Source: Ornithodoros turicata (taxonomy: Eukaryota > Arthropoda > Arachnida > Ixodida > Argasidae). Taken from it: DNA of 64,000 nt. This document shows, piece by piece, positions 42,545-53,570 of the stretch. The stretch covers positions 64,851,807 through 64,915,806 of the forward strand of contig NC_088204.1 of assembly GCF_037126465.1 (NCBI RefSeq), read 5' to 3'. Each line of letters begins with the position of its first letter. Positions within the stretch are counted from its first letter, which is position 1. The position numbers and the translations under genes are program-made. The notes below the pieces were generated by a model, which saw nothing but the letters and a program-made list of their open reading frames with translations, made no database searches and was not told the origin of the DNA.

Positions 42545-42662
42545 CATGACAGTAAGACCCGGAGACTAGGGACGAGGAAAACAGACACATACAGATGTCT
42601 CCGAACTCTGTCTGTGTGTGTCTGCTTTCGTCGTCCCTAGACTCGATATCTTACTGTCACAC
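42545..42662. repeat. foldback repeat, ~45-bp arms
   Basis: TGACAGTAAGA...GACTAGGGACGA...CAGACACA is mirrored by TGTGTGTCTGC...TCGTCCCTAGACTC...TCTTACTGTCA. The anonymous region 42663-43276 follows; it contains a short third patch of the CCCCGGAAG minisatellite near 43003-43035. Confidence 0.6.
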
Positions 42663-43278
42663 AGCGACAATTATCCGAAGCATCGGCTGCACAGTCGACT
42701 TTTAATATAAAAAGCAGAAAACTGCAAAGCAAATACAAGAAAACGAAAAGTATATCTGGTCAAAGTTTTTGTGTTCTATTTCATTAGAACGGACGCCGAT
42801 ATTTGTCTACTGCAATAATAAACATGGATATTAGATAGCCGCAATGTAAGTCTATGATTGAAAACGGTAAACGGCGGCAGCAGTCAGAAATAATTATTTC
42901 AGGGCTTCATATTTTAAGAAATAGCTAGTTCTGGAGTACAAACGATAATACAACCGCCTGAATAGCGCCGGCAGCCGGAATAGCGCTGCCAGTCGGAGAC
43001 ATTCCTTTCGGGGACGTCTTTTCCGGGGACTTTTCTTGGGCGGGCAAGTTTTTGCCGTAGCCATCTTCTTGCTGCTATGCGTACGACACAACAGCAGTTT
43101 GCGATTTTTAGTAGAGTTCGATTTCGGAAAAAAAGAGCGGCGCACTCTTTGACGCGTCCTACCCGTTGCTATCAGTTATGCATACGGGGCAAGAGCGGCC
43201 GCGTGTCGTAGCATTCCGACGGTAGGGGTCAGAGTGGCGCTCCAGTCGCCCTCCTCAAACTTTAGCGCAACAGCCCTA

Positions 43279-44553
43279 TACGAGGGTGGTTCCATAAGTT
43301 TCCGGCCCGACCTACTTTTAATGGTCCTAGAGACGAAACAAGTGTATCACTTTTCGACATAGTCACCCTTAACTTCGATGCACTTATTGACACCTTTCAA
43401 CCAGCATTCTTATACCCTTGAAAAAATAGTCCGAAGTTTTCTCCGCAAAATTCTGAAAAACTGCCTCTTGCACCTCACTATCTTTGTGAAATGTCCGTCC
43501 TCTGAGATCCCTCTTCAAGTTTGAGAACAGGAAGCAGTCACTCGGTGACAAGTCTGGACTGGTGGGTGGTGGATTTCTTCGAAGCTGCACTTCTTCAGTG
43601 CAGCCTTGGCAACAGAAGCCGTGTGGACAGGGGCATTGTCCTGGAGCAACCGGACACCTCGACTCAACCTGCCGCGCCTCTTTTCCTTGACGGCGTCTCG
43701 CAGTCGGTGCAGGAGTGAAGCATAATAAGTCACGTTCACTGTGGTGTTCCTCTCTTTGAAGTCGATGAGGAGGATTCCGTGACAATCCCAAAATATTGTT
43801 GCCATGATCTTCTTTGTGGATTGTGTGACCTTGGCTTTTCTTGGGGGTGCTTCTCCTGGTTTGCGACATTCCATCGACTCCTTTTTCGAAAGGGGATCAT
43901 AGTAGAGCACCATAGTCTCATCCTCTGTGACAATTGACTTCAATATTCCTTCTTCATTCTCTTGACAGAGCTCCAAAAACTCTTTGGCACAGACGACGCG
44001 CTGTTGCTTTTGAACTGACGAGAGAAGTCGTGGCACCCATCTCGCACTGACCTTTTTCATGTGAAGGCATTCGCCGATGATGCGAAAAACGGTTGTTTTG
44101 GAAAGCCCCAGCCTTTCTGAGATTTCCTTCACCTTCAGACGCCTGTCGCTCAACACTTCCTCCTCGACAAGAGACAAATTTTCTTGTGTGACCACTTCCA
44201 CTGGACGACCATCGCGTGGATCATCATCAATGGACTCTCGCCCCAGTCGAAACTGCATAGCCCAGTCTTTTACCGTTGTGTAAGACGGAGAGGCTTCCCT
44301 GTACACGTTGTCCAGTCGCGCTTTAATTTCTTTAGGCGAAAGTCCCTCATTTGACAAGAATTTTATCACAGCGCGGTACTCGATTTTTTCCATTTTAACT
44401 GAAGAGTGCGCCCTGGCTGTTTGAAATGCCGCTCTCCAACCGACAAAAGCATGGAGAGGGTTGAGGGTGGTGCTCCGGCCCTCCAACAGATGGCGCCACG
44501 CGTCCTTAATCGCATTTTCAAATTCGCGCGCAAACTTACGGAACACCCTCGTA
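43279..44553 (-). mobile_element. mariner (D34D) DNA transposon
   Basis: 1275 bp with terminal inverted repeats (TACGAGGGTGGTTCCATAAG at the left; reverse complement TACGAGGGTGTTCCGTAAG at the right). TA target duplications are at 43277-43278 and 44554-44555. It contains a single transposase gene on the minus strand. Confidence 0.93.
43347..44393 (-). pseudogene. mariner transposase, frameshifted
   Basis: Starts MEKIEYRAVIKFLSNEGLSP at 44393. It has helix-turn-helix regions (SPSYTTVKDWAMQF; LGLSKTTVFRII), the WVPRLL motif, TEDETMVLYYDP (first Asp), LQDNAPVHTA (second Asp) and SPDLSPSDCFLF (third Asp, 34 residues after the second). A frame change near 43570 separates the last Asp block from the rest. 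A second, near 43388, displaces the terminal KCIEVKGDYVEK. Non-functional as it stands. Confidence 0.92.
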
Positions 44554-44799
44554 TATCTAGGGAGTGCAGCACTCACATCAATATGTATTGTCTGACTCAT
44601 CATATGGTAGAAGAGCCTGGATATGGATTTTAATGGGGCTCCCCGTACACTTTTAGAGTTGTGCAGCATGGCGAGGAATCGCTCCGTTTCCATGAAATAT
44701 ATTTTAGCTGGTTGGAAGCTTCATTTGAAATAGAACAAGCTGCGGTAGGCGTGTCTTTGAACTTGAAGGGAAAAAATATCATAAAAAGCAACTTGTGCC

Positions 44800-45300
44800 C
44801 GTTACTCCAAAAAGGTAATTGATTACCGTTACAAATTACTCGACTCAATATGTCATTGGGTAGCGAGTATAAAAGCGTTACTCGCTTCGTTGCTTTCAAT
44901 TCATCCAAAAATTTCCGCCCCTGTGTGCTTCAAAAAAAAAAAAGAAAATGATAATAATAATAAATAAATAAATAAGAGAGAACCCCAACTCTCGAGTGAT
45001 TGGGACAGCCGAGTAATGTGAAACACTCACACGAAGTAGCAATAATGTTTTTCCCGCTTACTACAGTAGACAGGAAATTTGCCACAGAGCATTGTTATTT
45101 TGAGTCAATCTCTATGTCGAAAGTAATTGACTATTCGGTAACTGATTACAAAAAAATTGTAATTGAATTAACTGAAAAATTACTTGTTCAAAAATACAAT
45201 CCATTACTTTAAAAAAATTACTCCAAAAGTAACTGATTACAAGCAACGCAATTACCTGTAACGCATTACCTACAAGTCTGATTAAAAAGTAACGGTTCCG
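44800..45300. repeat. GTAATTACC-rich hAT-like element
   Basis: Both ends are dense in GTAATTGATTAC/GTAACG words (44810-44880, 45125-45295). The centre has AT microsatellites (ATAATAATAATAAATAAATAAATAA, ~44950). Exact ends unresolved. Confidence 0.45.
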
Positions 45301-45369
45301 ATGCTGGAACGCACAACGGAAGAACGCAACAACGAAAGCCCCAGGGTGCCGAAGAATATGAACACTTGA

Positions 45370-45534
45370 AATATGCAGAGTTCGAGGTAACTCGTTACTG
45401 AGCTAAGTTCCTTTTTTTGGTAACTTGTAACTTAACTCGGTACTTTTGCGCCGTGGTAACTTTCAGAGGAACTCGTTCCTTTTTCATGTAACTTTGCCAA
45501 AGTAATTTAAGTTAAGTTCCAAGTTACTTTTAAC
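45370..45534. repeat. GTAACTTAACT-rich repeat end
   Basis: Iterated GTAACTT/AACTCGTT words. A related patch lies at 47970-48115. It is interrupted by the hAT element at 45535. Confidence 0.45.
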
Positions 45535-46735
45535 CAGGGTGTCGAACCGAACCCGAACCCGAACCGAAAACCGTACCCGAACCGTTAATTTTGCCGGAAC
45601 CGTACCCGAACCCGAACCGAAATTTTCATGACACTGTTGAACCCGAACCGGAGCAGAACCGTAAAAAATAATAGCGGTAACCGGTTCGCAACAAAACGGT
45701 TCGGACATAAAAGAAGTCAGCATAAGAGTTCCTCTCAATCCCAGAACGAAGACACATTGGTATCATCATCACACGTCCACATCATGAATTTCGGAAATTA
45801 TCACCGAGCGAATAAAACGAGGACATATAGTAAGTATACTCTCAGCGTCTTTTTAACACGCTGAAGCGCAGTTGTCCTTGTGAGCGCCGTGTCTAGCGCC
45901 CCACGCACGCGCTGCGGTGTCTACTCCTCAGAGACGAGGCGCCAAGCGGACGAATGAAACAGGAATGGAGTAGGCCAGTTATGTAGCTCTATAGGACGAA
46001 TATGTGATTAAGTAAGCTCCCAACATTTCCCTTTACACGTGAGCAGTAAAAATTACACAAGTTAGAAACATGAGAAGTGGAGAAGCAGCGTACGCAGAAC
46101 AGTGCCTGTTTGATTGGTCGTGGTTTGAAAACTAAATGCAGTTCTGCTTATTGGTAGTGCAGTTGTGTCGCCTGTTGCCTTTGCCTTTCTCTTGCCTTTG
46201 CCGATGTGTTGTGGATTAACTAGTACACTGCTGTGAGCTTGGACAGAGTAAGGCTGGCAGGCTTATTTTCGACATGTTTCCGTACGGTTTCAGATCGATT
46301 CACGCTGCGAATGCAGTCTGCCGGCAAGTACCGTCGTCTATGTAACGCTGTCCATCTTATTAGCCTTCTTCTAAGTGTATCTTGCTGGCACTGTGCGTGT
46401 GAAAAAAGAGATTTTAGGAACAGAAAGTAGCAGGTCTACGACCCGCTTCATCCATTTCTCCTTTCTCTCGCTAAAGGGAGTACCTGACCGCTAAAAACGT
46501 CAACGCGGACAACAGCGGTACGCTATTAGCCACGCATTTCCTGATAAAAGCAGTTTTATAGAACATATAAAATAGAAGCGTTGAACCGGTTCGTGAACCG
46601 GTTCGAGGTTGAGAACCGGTTTGCGAACCGGTTCGACTTTTGGCATGGACGAACCGGAACTGAACCGGAACGAAATCAAAGCAACGCGAACCCGTACCCG
46701 AACCGAACCCGTATTGTTTGCGGTTCGACACCCTG
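45535..46735. mobile_element. hAT-type non-autonomous transposon, CCGAACC arrays (1201 bp)
   Basis: The ends CAGGGTGTCGAACCG / CGGTTCGACACCCTG are perfect 15-bp inverted repeats. They are flanked by the perfect 8-bp duplication CTTTTAAC (45527-45534, 46736-46743). Subterminal arrays of CCCGAACC/AACCGGTTCG words occupy ~45540-45695 and ~46580-46720. No transposase. Confidence 0.9.
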
Positions 46736-46921
46736 CTTTTAACTCGCTTTTCACTCACGTCCACATATTTTCTTGCTTTCTCTCCGGTTCCTTCATGGCA
46801 TTTTTCCCATAAAACGTGATATTCAATCAATGACAGTATTTTATTCAGGAAGTAAGAACCGCTGCCATTGAAATGAAGCTGAACCGTTGTGCGCCCACAG
46901 GGGGCAAGGTGCAAAGCGTTC

Positions 46922-47239
46922 GAATAGACCTCTACCAGAGAAACGTCATCATGACATTGGTAGACAGACTGAAACCGAAACAAATCGGAAGGAGGACGGG
47001 GTTCCACGAACGGGCACTTGTTCGTTGTCTCCCATTGAAAGCAATTGAAAGAAAAGTAGGACCGAGGGTCGCGTCCCTTTAAGGGACCATGTCGTAACCC
47101 CCTCAAGACCGTGGCTTTCGGGCGCGACCTTGTTCACCTCTAGCTTGGAGCGTAGTGTAATTCTACCAAAATTGGGCGTTGTCGGACACTATGACAACAC
47201 TATGACGTTATTTGTTTACGAACAGGGAGAGGTCTATTG
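46922..47239 (+). mobile_element. MITE family M1 (AATAGACCTCT ends), copy A
   Basis: 318 bp from AATAGACCTCTACC to GGGAGAGGTCTATTG. Internal landmarks are CGTCATCATGACATTGGTAGACAG, AACCGAAACAAATCGGAAGG, CCCTTTAAGGGACCATG, CCCCTCAAGACCGTGGCT and TATGACGTTATTTGTTTAC. It has no coding capacity. Other copies are at 57375-57620, 58058-58520 and 60985-61097. Confidence 0.78.
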
Positions 47240-47309
47240 TTGGACATAAACGAAAGCGATCTAATAGCGAATTCGGGTGGTCACTTCATAGCAAAACGGC
47301 CGAGCGCTC

Positions 47310-47592
47310 GGAAATTGCTAGGTCTGCGACCGAGCTGGATCACGTGACCGTTGCCACCCGAACATGATTGTTAGGAATCTAGCGGTTTTAGGTACTTGGA
47401 TCACGCTAAGGGGCGTCGCGGTCGCAAGTCTTCGAGTTCTGTCGTCTGTAAAACCACGTGATTTCAACATGCGGGCCAATGAGGGCACTCGCCACCGTTG
47501 CAGTGCGGATGTGACGACACCGGATATAGTTGAGCAATCTGCTACTCGGTCGTTTTGAGACCGGGCAAAAAAAGTGCTAGCTAGCAAATTCC
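47310..47592. mobile_element. 283-bp MITE with 8-bp duplication GAGCGCTC
   Basis: The ends GGAAATTGCTAG / CTAGCAAATTCC lie between two copies of GAGCGCTC (47302-47309, 47593-47600). The duplication is itself a palindrome, so it could alternatively be part of a longer inverted repeat. Confidence 0.6.
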
Positions 47593-47689
47593 GAGCGCTC
47601 GGAAAGCGCCACGCGAACATGCGAGACTTGCTTCATTTTGACCAAGCGAGCATGACTGCTCGAGATCTGGCAAAAAAAGTTGCTCCGAA

Positions 47690-47910
47690 ATGGGTGGTGG
47701 TGGTGGTGGTGATAGGGCTTGCCGTTGTCGGCCTCACGTATGTGGGCAACGTCACGACTCACGCCCTGGGGAATTATCTCTATGCCATTATCTCTATGCC
47801 GTAAGCGTGTTGCAGTCTTCTTCTTCTTCTTCATCTAACCGGATAGGGTCTGGAGCTATGTGGTCTCCCTGGTGGTGAAGACGTGTCTTGAACGTGCGAC
47901 ACTCCTCCGC
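47690..47910 (-). repeat. SINE 3' piece and dispersed retroposon tail
   Basis: A (GGT)n stretch is followed by GGCTTGCCGTTGTCGGCCTCA...GGCAACGTCACGACT (47692-47765). It matches 51580-51640 and 61120-61175. A TCT run and ATCTAACCGGAT text (47818-47910) are related to 41700-41860. Confidence 0.55.
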
Positions 47911-48171
47911 GGGCAACTGAAGGTCAACTGCTCACGCGCGCTGCACCTGCGTAATGCCATTTTGTGTCCGGAGTAACTTGGAAGTAACTCGTTCTTTTTT
48001 TTAAGTAGTTCAGTAACTGCGAGTTACATTTCATGCTGAAGAACTTCGTTATTAACTTAGTTACATTTTGCACACGGTAACTTAACTTGGAACGAGTCTT
48101 TTTGACGGGTAACTTCTCAATCTATGGAAATATGGCAGTCTTCGACAAACCCAAACGACTGGTACTCGCGT

Positions 48172-48440
48172 GCTTTTTTTCTTTATTCCGTGTTGGCGCC
48201 GCGAAGGAACTATGGCTATGAGCGGCGGACAGATGGAGAGAGGACAGAAGGAAGGAGTGGGAGGCATGGGGGTTAGTATGCGTCCAGGGCCGACTTCAGG
48301 GGGAACAGTGCCGACATTCGTCTGGAAAGTCTTGTAATATGCCCGACACAAGAACCCTACAACTCTTCGAAAAACCGAGGGAAAACCTCAGACAGCACAG
48401 GCGGTGACAGGATTCGAATCCGTGTCACCTCCAGGTCTCT
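48172..48440 (-). repeat. tRNA-derived SINE, minus orientation
   Basis: Minus-strand B-box CGGATTCGAATCC-like text (~48412-48424), body TGAGGTTTTCCCTCGG and AGACGAATGTCGGC, and tail TAGTTCCTTCGCGGCGCC. It shares the whole body with 11700-11935. Confidence 0.68.
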
Positions 48441-48539
48441 GCGTGGAAGGCGATCATCCTAACCACTATTTCACTGGATTTGCTGCTCTCGTTTCGCCCC
48501 AGCACCATATGCACTCTCCACACGCTCATACTACAAGCT

Positions 48540-49150
48540 CTGACACAACTTGCGGCAACTGGCCATTCTGTGACGCGTCAATGGATCCCGGGACACGTGG
48601 GCCTCCTTGGTAACACCCGCGCAGACACAATAGCATGAGACGCGACATCTAACAGAGCTCTTCCTGCCACCCCTCTGCCCCTAACGATCTCTGTCTGCTC
48701 CCTGCACATTCGCCGGTGGCGTTGTGTCCGTACCCGGCAGTTCCGAGCGGACTCTACCTCATATCATCATTTCGTACGTCCCATTGACCCCATGCAGGAC
48801 TTTACTATTGCCTGCCGCTGCAATAGAGCTGAAGAATCACTCCTCCACCGTCTTCGAATGAATGTTGCACGGCCTCCTGTATAAAATGCGCCAGACGAAC
48901 ACCCCCAATTGCACAACTTGTTGTGTGGAAGCCGACATCGAGCACTACCTCCTATCCTGTAACCGGTATACCTCTCAGAAAGACTCGTCCTCCAACGCCA
49001 CTTGCGACAGCTTGGCTACCCTAACGTCACTTTGGCCACCCTGCTCGGCCCGGTCCTGCACAATCAGGGGGCAGTTGTACGACTGCCCTCTTGAGCTTTC
49101 TCCGTGCCACCGGTCTCTCGACCAGCCTCTAAGGACCTTTTGTGTATCTG
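48540..49150 (+). pseudogene. LINE RNase H and C-terminal fragment
   Basis: The frame RQWIPGHVGLLGNTRADTIA is the last RNase H block. It is followed by EESLLHRLRMNVARPP and a CTTCCVEADIEHYLLSC zinc cluster in changing frames. Same general LINE type as 28680-32240 but opposite strand. Confidence 0.65.
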
Positions 49151-49159
49151 TCTGTGTGC

Positions 49160-50070
49160 ATGTGCGTGTTTCTTTTCTCTTTTTTCTTATCATTTCCTTT
49201 CCTTCTTTTCGTTTTCTTTCCGTTTGTTTTATCGTTTTCTCTCTTTTTTTATCGTTTTCTTTCTAGGGATGTGCCAACCGAATCCACGCATCCCCGAATC
49301 CCGGGCGAATCCGAGTGCCCAAAACGGCGAATCGAATCTTTCGAATCCACCAACCACGCTTTTTTTTTTTTTTTTTTTCAAATTGGCGTTTTCAGAGTCC
49401 GCCGGAAGCCTCATTGGCGACGGGTGTTTTCTTGTTTGTTTGTTTACATTGCTCTGGACTGAAAGGGTTCAGGCAGGAACTGTTACATTGCAAGTTTAAA
49501 AGTAACATGGTTTTGCTTTTGATTGTTGCTTAGTTTTATGAAAATAATTCAGACTCGAGAATTTATGTATTTCTTGTAGTCGGTGAACAACATATTAGAT
49601 AAATTAAGTTTAAGAAGAACTATATGGGTATATTTTCTCCTGAAACTGAACAATTATTTAATTAGTTTTTCATTAAACAACGGTATCATATTCTGGTTCG
49701 AGACACTTTTCAATAGAATTTTTTCCCCAGGTTTTTGAAAATTTTTTTAAAGAAAGGATTCGAAAGATTCGAGAATCGTAAGATTCGTGGATTCGCAGAA
49801 CCTTCCTTCGATTCGGATTCCGAAAAATCTGGATTCGTCCCATCTCTACTTTTTCCTTTTCTTTTTCGTTTTCTTTCCTTTTTTTTTCATTTTCTTTCTT
49901 TTTCTTCGTTTTCTTTCCTTTCTTCGTTTCCTTTTTTGGTTTCTTTCCTTTTTTCGTTTTCTTTCTATCTTTTCGTTCCCTTTCCTTTTTTTCGTTCCTC
50001 TTTATGAAAGGAATAGCAAGTCGGTCTTTGCCTGACTAACCTTTCCTTGTTTTTTTTTCTCAATAAACAT
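49160..50070 (+). repeat. long polypyrimidine tract (TTTTCTTTCCTT)n
   Basis: C/T-rich text, with units such as CGTTTTCTTTCC, on both sides of a hAT-like insertion (49264-49848). The long hydrophobic frames over it are translation of the simple sequence. Confidence 0.7.
49264..49848. mobile_element. hAT-like MITE with CGAATC arrays (585 bp)
   Basis: The ends TAGGGATGTGCC...CGAATCC and GGATTCGTCCCATCTCTA are imperfect inverted repeats. Subterminal GAATCC/GGATTC words are iterated on both sides. Target duplication cannot be judged in the pyrimidine-rich flank. Confidence 0.6.
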
Positions 50071-50109
50071 ATCCCCTCCCCCTAACCGCTATGCCACGGG
50101 AGCTGGTCT

Positions 50110-50280
50110 GATGATTAGTGATCAGTGATAAGGTGATAGGCGATTTAGTGATTGGTCTTTAGTGACGAGCTGATTAGCGACTGGTGATTCATTTTTATGA
50201 TTGGTGATAAGCTGGTTACTGATTGGCGATTAGTTATAAGGTGACTACTGATTAGTGATGGTGATAGTGATAACCAGTGA
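50110..50280 (+). repeat. degenerate TGATTRGYGAT minisatellite
   Basis: About fifteen imperfect 10-12 bp units of the type GTGATTGGTGAT/AAGGTGAT. 50281-50700 has no gene. Confidence 0.6.
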
Positions 50281-50701
50281 CAGTTGAAGTGCATAGACAC
50301 AGACAATGACGGTGCAGAACGTACTCCGGTGAGAAGGCAACAAAAAAGAGAATACGTCTAATGCTAACGATGACGCATTTCCTCCGCACTAATTCACATT
50401 AATCCATTCACGCCGCTGGAAATGTGAAGCAGTAGAGTTTTGAATGGTACGGTTATCAGAGTTACTTTACCAGCGTCGGAAGAAAAGACAGTGATCGCCA
50501 CTGCCATCCCCTCAACCGTCTGCGTCTACGTTCCCCCTGTAGGTGGTGTTTGGAATCGGACCCAAGAATTCGTGACCGACAGTTCTGATGCCTTCTACAA
50601 ACTGAACCTTTATTCCTCTCTCTCGCGCTCCTCGTCTTCGTCCACCGCTGAGCCTAAGAGCCCTCTCCTCCTCCTCTTTCTTCCACATCCTCCCGGGACA
50701 C

Positions 50702-51253
50702 GGGTAGTGCGATATCCCCTTCCAAGCGGTGCAGCAACTGCACGGGACGGTGAAGAATGGTCTTGTTGGCCAGCATGACCGCACAGGCACGAACAACACC
50801 GTCGCGTCCAGGAATGGTCTGAGGTACGCGGCCGAGCTTCCACAGTAGCGGCGGTCCTCTTTCGTGGATGACGACCACATCTCCGACGCTCAGTTGACTC
50901 TCCGGGTCCCGTCTCGCCATATGCGCGGATCTCAGCTGGAAGAGGTATTCCTTGCGCCACCTGCTCCAGAACTGCTGGCGAAGACTATCCTGTGCTTTCA
51001 GGTAGTGCTTGAGTCTCCCTGCGCCCAACGGCTGTGCAACTTCGCCCGGTGTTGGGGTGGCAGTCAAGCGCTTCCCTACGAGGAAGTCTGCAGGAGTCAA
51101 AGGGTGCAGGGCGTTGGGATCGGAATCCACATACGTCAGCGGCCGGCAATTCACTACGCATTCTACTTCGCATAAGGCCGTTGTAAGATCTTCATATGTC
51201 AAATGGCGCCTTCCTAAGCAAAGCCTGAGGGAGTCCTTCACGCATCTGACCAT
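50702..51253 (-). pseudogene. BEL/Pao retrotransposon integrase C-terminal region
   Basis: Minus-strand residues RMVRCVKDSLRLCLGRRH, then VVNCRPLTYV, then LTPADFLVGKRL, FWSRWRKEYLFQL and a PLLWKLGRV tail. These are diagnostic of the BEL/Pao integrase end and the DUF5641-like domain that follows. 5'-truncated; the frame upstream of 51253 is low-complexity translation. No LTR identified. Confidence 0.85.
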
Positions 51254-51564
51254 CCTCTCCCTTCCTCTCCTCTTTCCGCTCCTTTCTCTCCCTCTTTCTC
51301 CTTTCCTCTTTCTTCCACAGGTGGTGTGGTGGTGGTGGTATGATGTTCTAAGGAAGAGGAGTGAGGTGCCCAGACAAGGCGGCAAGTTTCACTCCTTTGT
51401 GAAAGAGGAAGGGTAGAAGGGGAAGTAGAAGAGAAAGGATAGAGGGTCAGAAATTAAAAGAAATGAGAAATTAGAAACGGAGAGGTAATAAATAGTAAGA
51501 AGGGAGGGAGAGAGAAGGAAAGCGTTCACGACAGTCCCACAGAGGAAACGACCACCTGTAGCGG

Positions 51565-51763
51565 CCGTTGGCTGCGGTGGTGGCAAAAGGGCTCGCCGTT
51601 GTCGGCCTCACCGAGGTGTGCAACGTCACGACTAACCCTGGGGAGGTGTGCGTCCTGAGCCGACTTCTAAGGGAACTGTGCCGACATATGTCTGAAAGCG
51701 TCTGAGGAAAACCCAAGAAAAACTTCAGACAGCACGGCCGGCACCGAGATTTGAACCCGCCCC
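51565..51763 (-). repeat. tRNA-derived SINE, minus orientation, cut by the next element
   Basis: Body text CTTCTAAGGGAACTGTGCCGACA and a B-box-like GGGTTCAAATCTC on the minus strand (~51745-51758). It is interrupted by the element starting at 51764. 51254-51564 has no gene. Confidence 0.6.
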
Positions 51764-52650
51764 AGGTAGCACAGAAAGTTGCAGCAACGTTGCCTGAATG
51801 TGTCCGATGTGAGAGCAACGTTTCCAACAAAACAATGACGTTATTGCAACGTTCTCCTGGAAACGTTACATGTTCAACAAAGAAGAGACATTGCTGGTAC
51901 GTTGCTTTAGAAACGTTACGTTTTCAACATAACGGAACAACACCGCTACGTTGCATCAGAAACGTTGTCTAGATATTCCCTCAGAACATTAGTGTTACGT
52001 TTCCCAGACCTCACATTGCAACATTTTAAAATGGAGGAATTGGCCTATCTGTTTCAAAGAGAATGGTATTTCCTATTGATTTAATGGGATCCACCATGTT
52101 GCAGAGCCACCATACAGTAAGTGGGATGCACGCTGCTGAAGCAACGAGTGTAATGGCGACCAATGGCACATCATATTCTCAAATTAAATAATAATATGAC
52201 TACGAACAATGCCGTATGTCTGTGTGGCAAATTAACTACTTTGAGGAACTCGTTGAATTCTAATGAAATTCCATAATACGCATGGTATCGCAAGTATTGC
52301 AAGTGAAAACTGAGTGTAAATCTGATATTAAAATTTATTCTGAGTTGAGCAAGCGGCCGTTGGCTGATGTCGTCAAAGGCTGGCTGCGGACGCTCGCCAA
52401 GTCCGAACCATCCGAACACGGCGCGTTGTAACACAGCACGTACGTGTGCCGCACCACATAGTGGTTCGTCCGCGTTGAAAATAGTCCGTATTACTTCAAA
52501 TGTTTGTGAACATATCTACAAAGGTACATGAACCGTGCTAACTTCGTATCACTGATCTCGATTGTAAAAGGCTGGATCGCGGATAGGGAGCGCGAGCGTG
52601 CGGCAACCGGCCGCCATCTTACTGTACCCAAAACAGTCGCCGCAGCGATC

Positions 52651-52719
52651 ATGGCAACTTCTTGCAATTACGGTCGTACCAACCGTACCGGGAAGGATAC
52701 AGGGCCGAAATTTCTACAG
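52651..52719 (+). pseudogene. THAP-domain first exon (degenerate)
   Basis: MATSCNYGRTNRTGKDTGPKFLQ followed by a splice donor (CAG|GTGAGT). It matches the C-x-x-x-C-x-NR start of THAP zinc fingers, except that the second Cys position is Arg (CGT). A possible second exon opens at 53699 after TTCACAG and contains CPDIRKKWVQNL, the THAP W block, but in a frame not matching exon 1. Non-functional as read. Confidence 0.55.
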
Positions 52720-53314
52720 GTGAGTCATTCTTTATCAAGGAATAAATAGGCGTCCATTCTGTACATTTATTTGACAATTATGAAGTGTTTTTTTGCCGAA
52801 AACCAGCACTGGGTGCAAGTTGTTTGATCGCTCTTCCGAGGTTCAATCGAACACACTTGCATTTTACCCGCCGGCAAATACAGTTTGAGTGCATAATATG
52901 CTGGAGAGAACATGTTACGCTACACTGATAGTGGTGTCATCAATATGTGCGAGCACTCGAGCGCTTTTCTGCATGCATTTCTAGCACGGTACCTAGTGTT
53001 GTCTACGGAAGCAAGTGCGCAGTCATTTCTTTGAACCACCTTCGCGTATAAGTTCAGTATTACGTCGTAATAAGACCAAGAGGGTCACCTTTTTTCATGT
53101 ATTGGTATTGTTTTGTGCCTTGGTTTGATTTGTGACGAAGAATCCTTGTGGTGTGACTTGGATACCGCCTTTGTGTCTGAGCTATGTTGTTAGCTTGTTG
53201 CGATAATAATAATTTGCAGCTTGTCGTGTTATTTGTAGCAGTGTGGTCTCTCAATACAGGTTTCCTCACGGGGGCTACCCAGAGGATCGTCTGTGTCATC
53301 GAGCATCATCTGTG

Positions 53315-53570
53315 TCATCGTCTGATGCGATCGAGCTTACAGATAAGTATCATGTTCCTCATTCACGGGTTCCAACTTTACGGGGAGGAACCACCCCAGT
53401 GCACGCACTGTGGTAAGCCTCTCTCAATTTTGCACATTCTCTTTACATGTTCACATCATGAAACACATCACTTCAGAGAGTTTTATATACACCTTAGGCC
53501 CCTTCACCCAGCATTGTGTCTTGGTGATGAAGCTATAATTCTTTTTAGAACAGCGTTTAAACGTTGAAAT
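53315..53570 (+). pseudogene. LINE C-terminal zinc-cluster fragment in the THAP intron
   Basis: FLIHGFQLYGEEPPQCTHCG, then LSILHILFTCSHHETH, then LGDEAIILFRTAF is the C-terminal CCHC region of an RNase H-type LINE. Followed by AT-rich text. Confidence 0.65.

Noticed and set aside
49142..50035. Long hydrophobic membrane-protein-like frames (Phe/Leu/Ser runs)
   Set aside because: They translate a simple TTTTCTTTCC tract and are interrupted by a hAT-like insertion; no codon structure.
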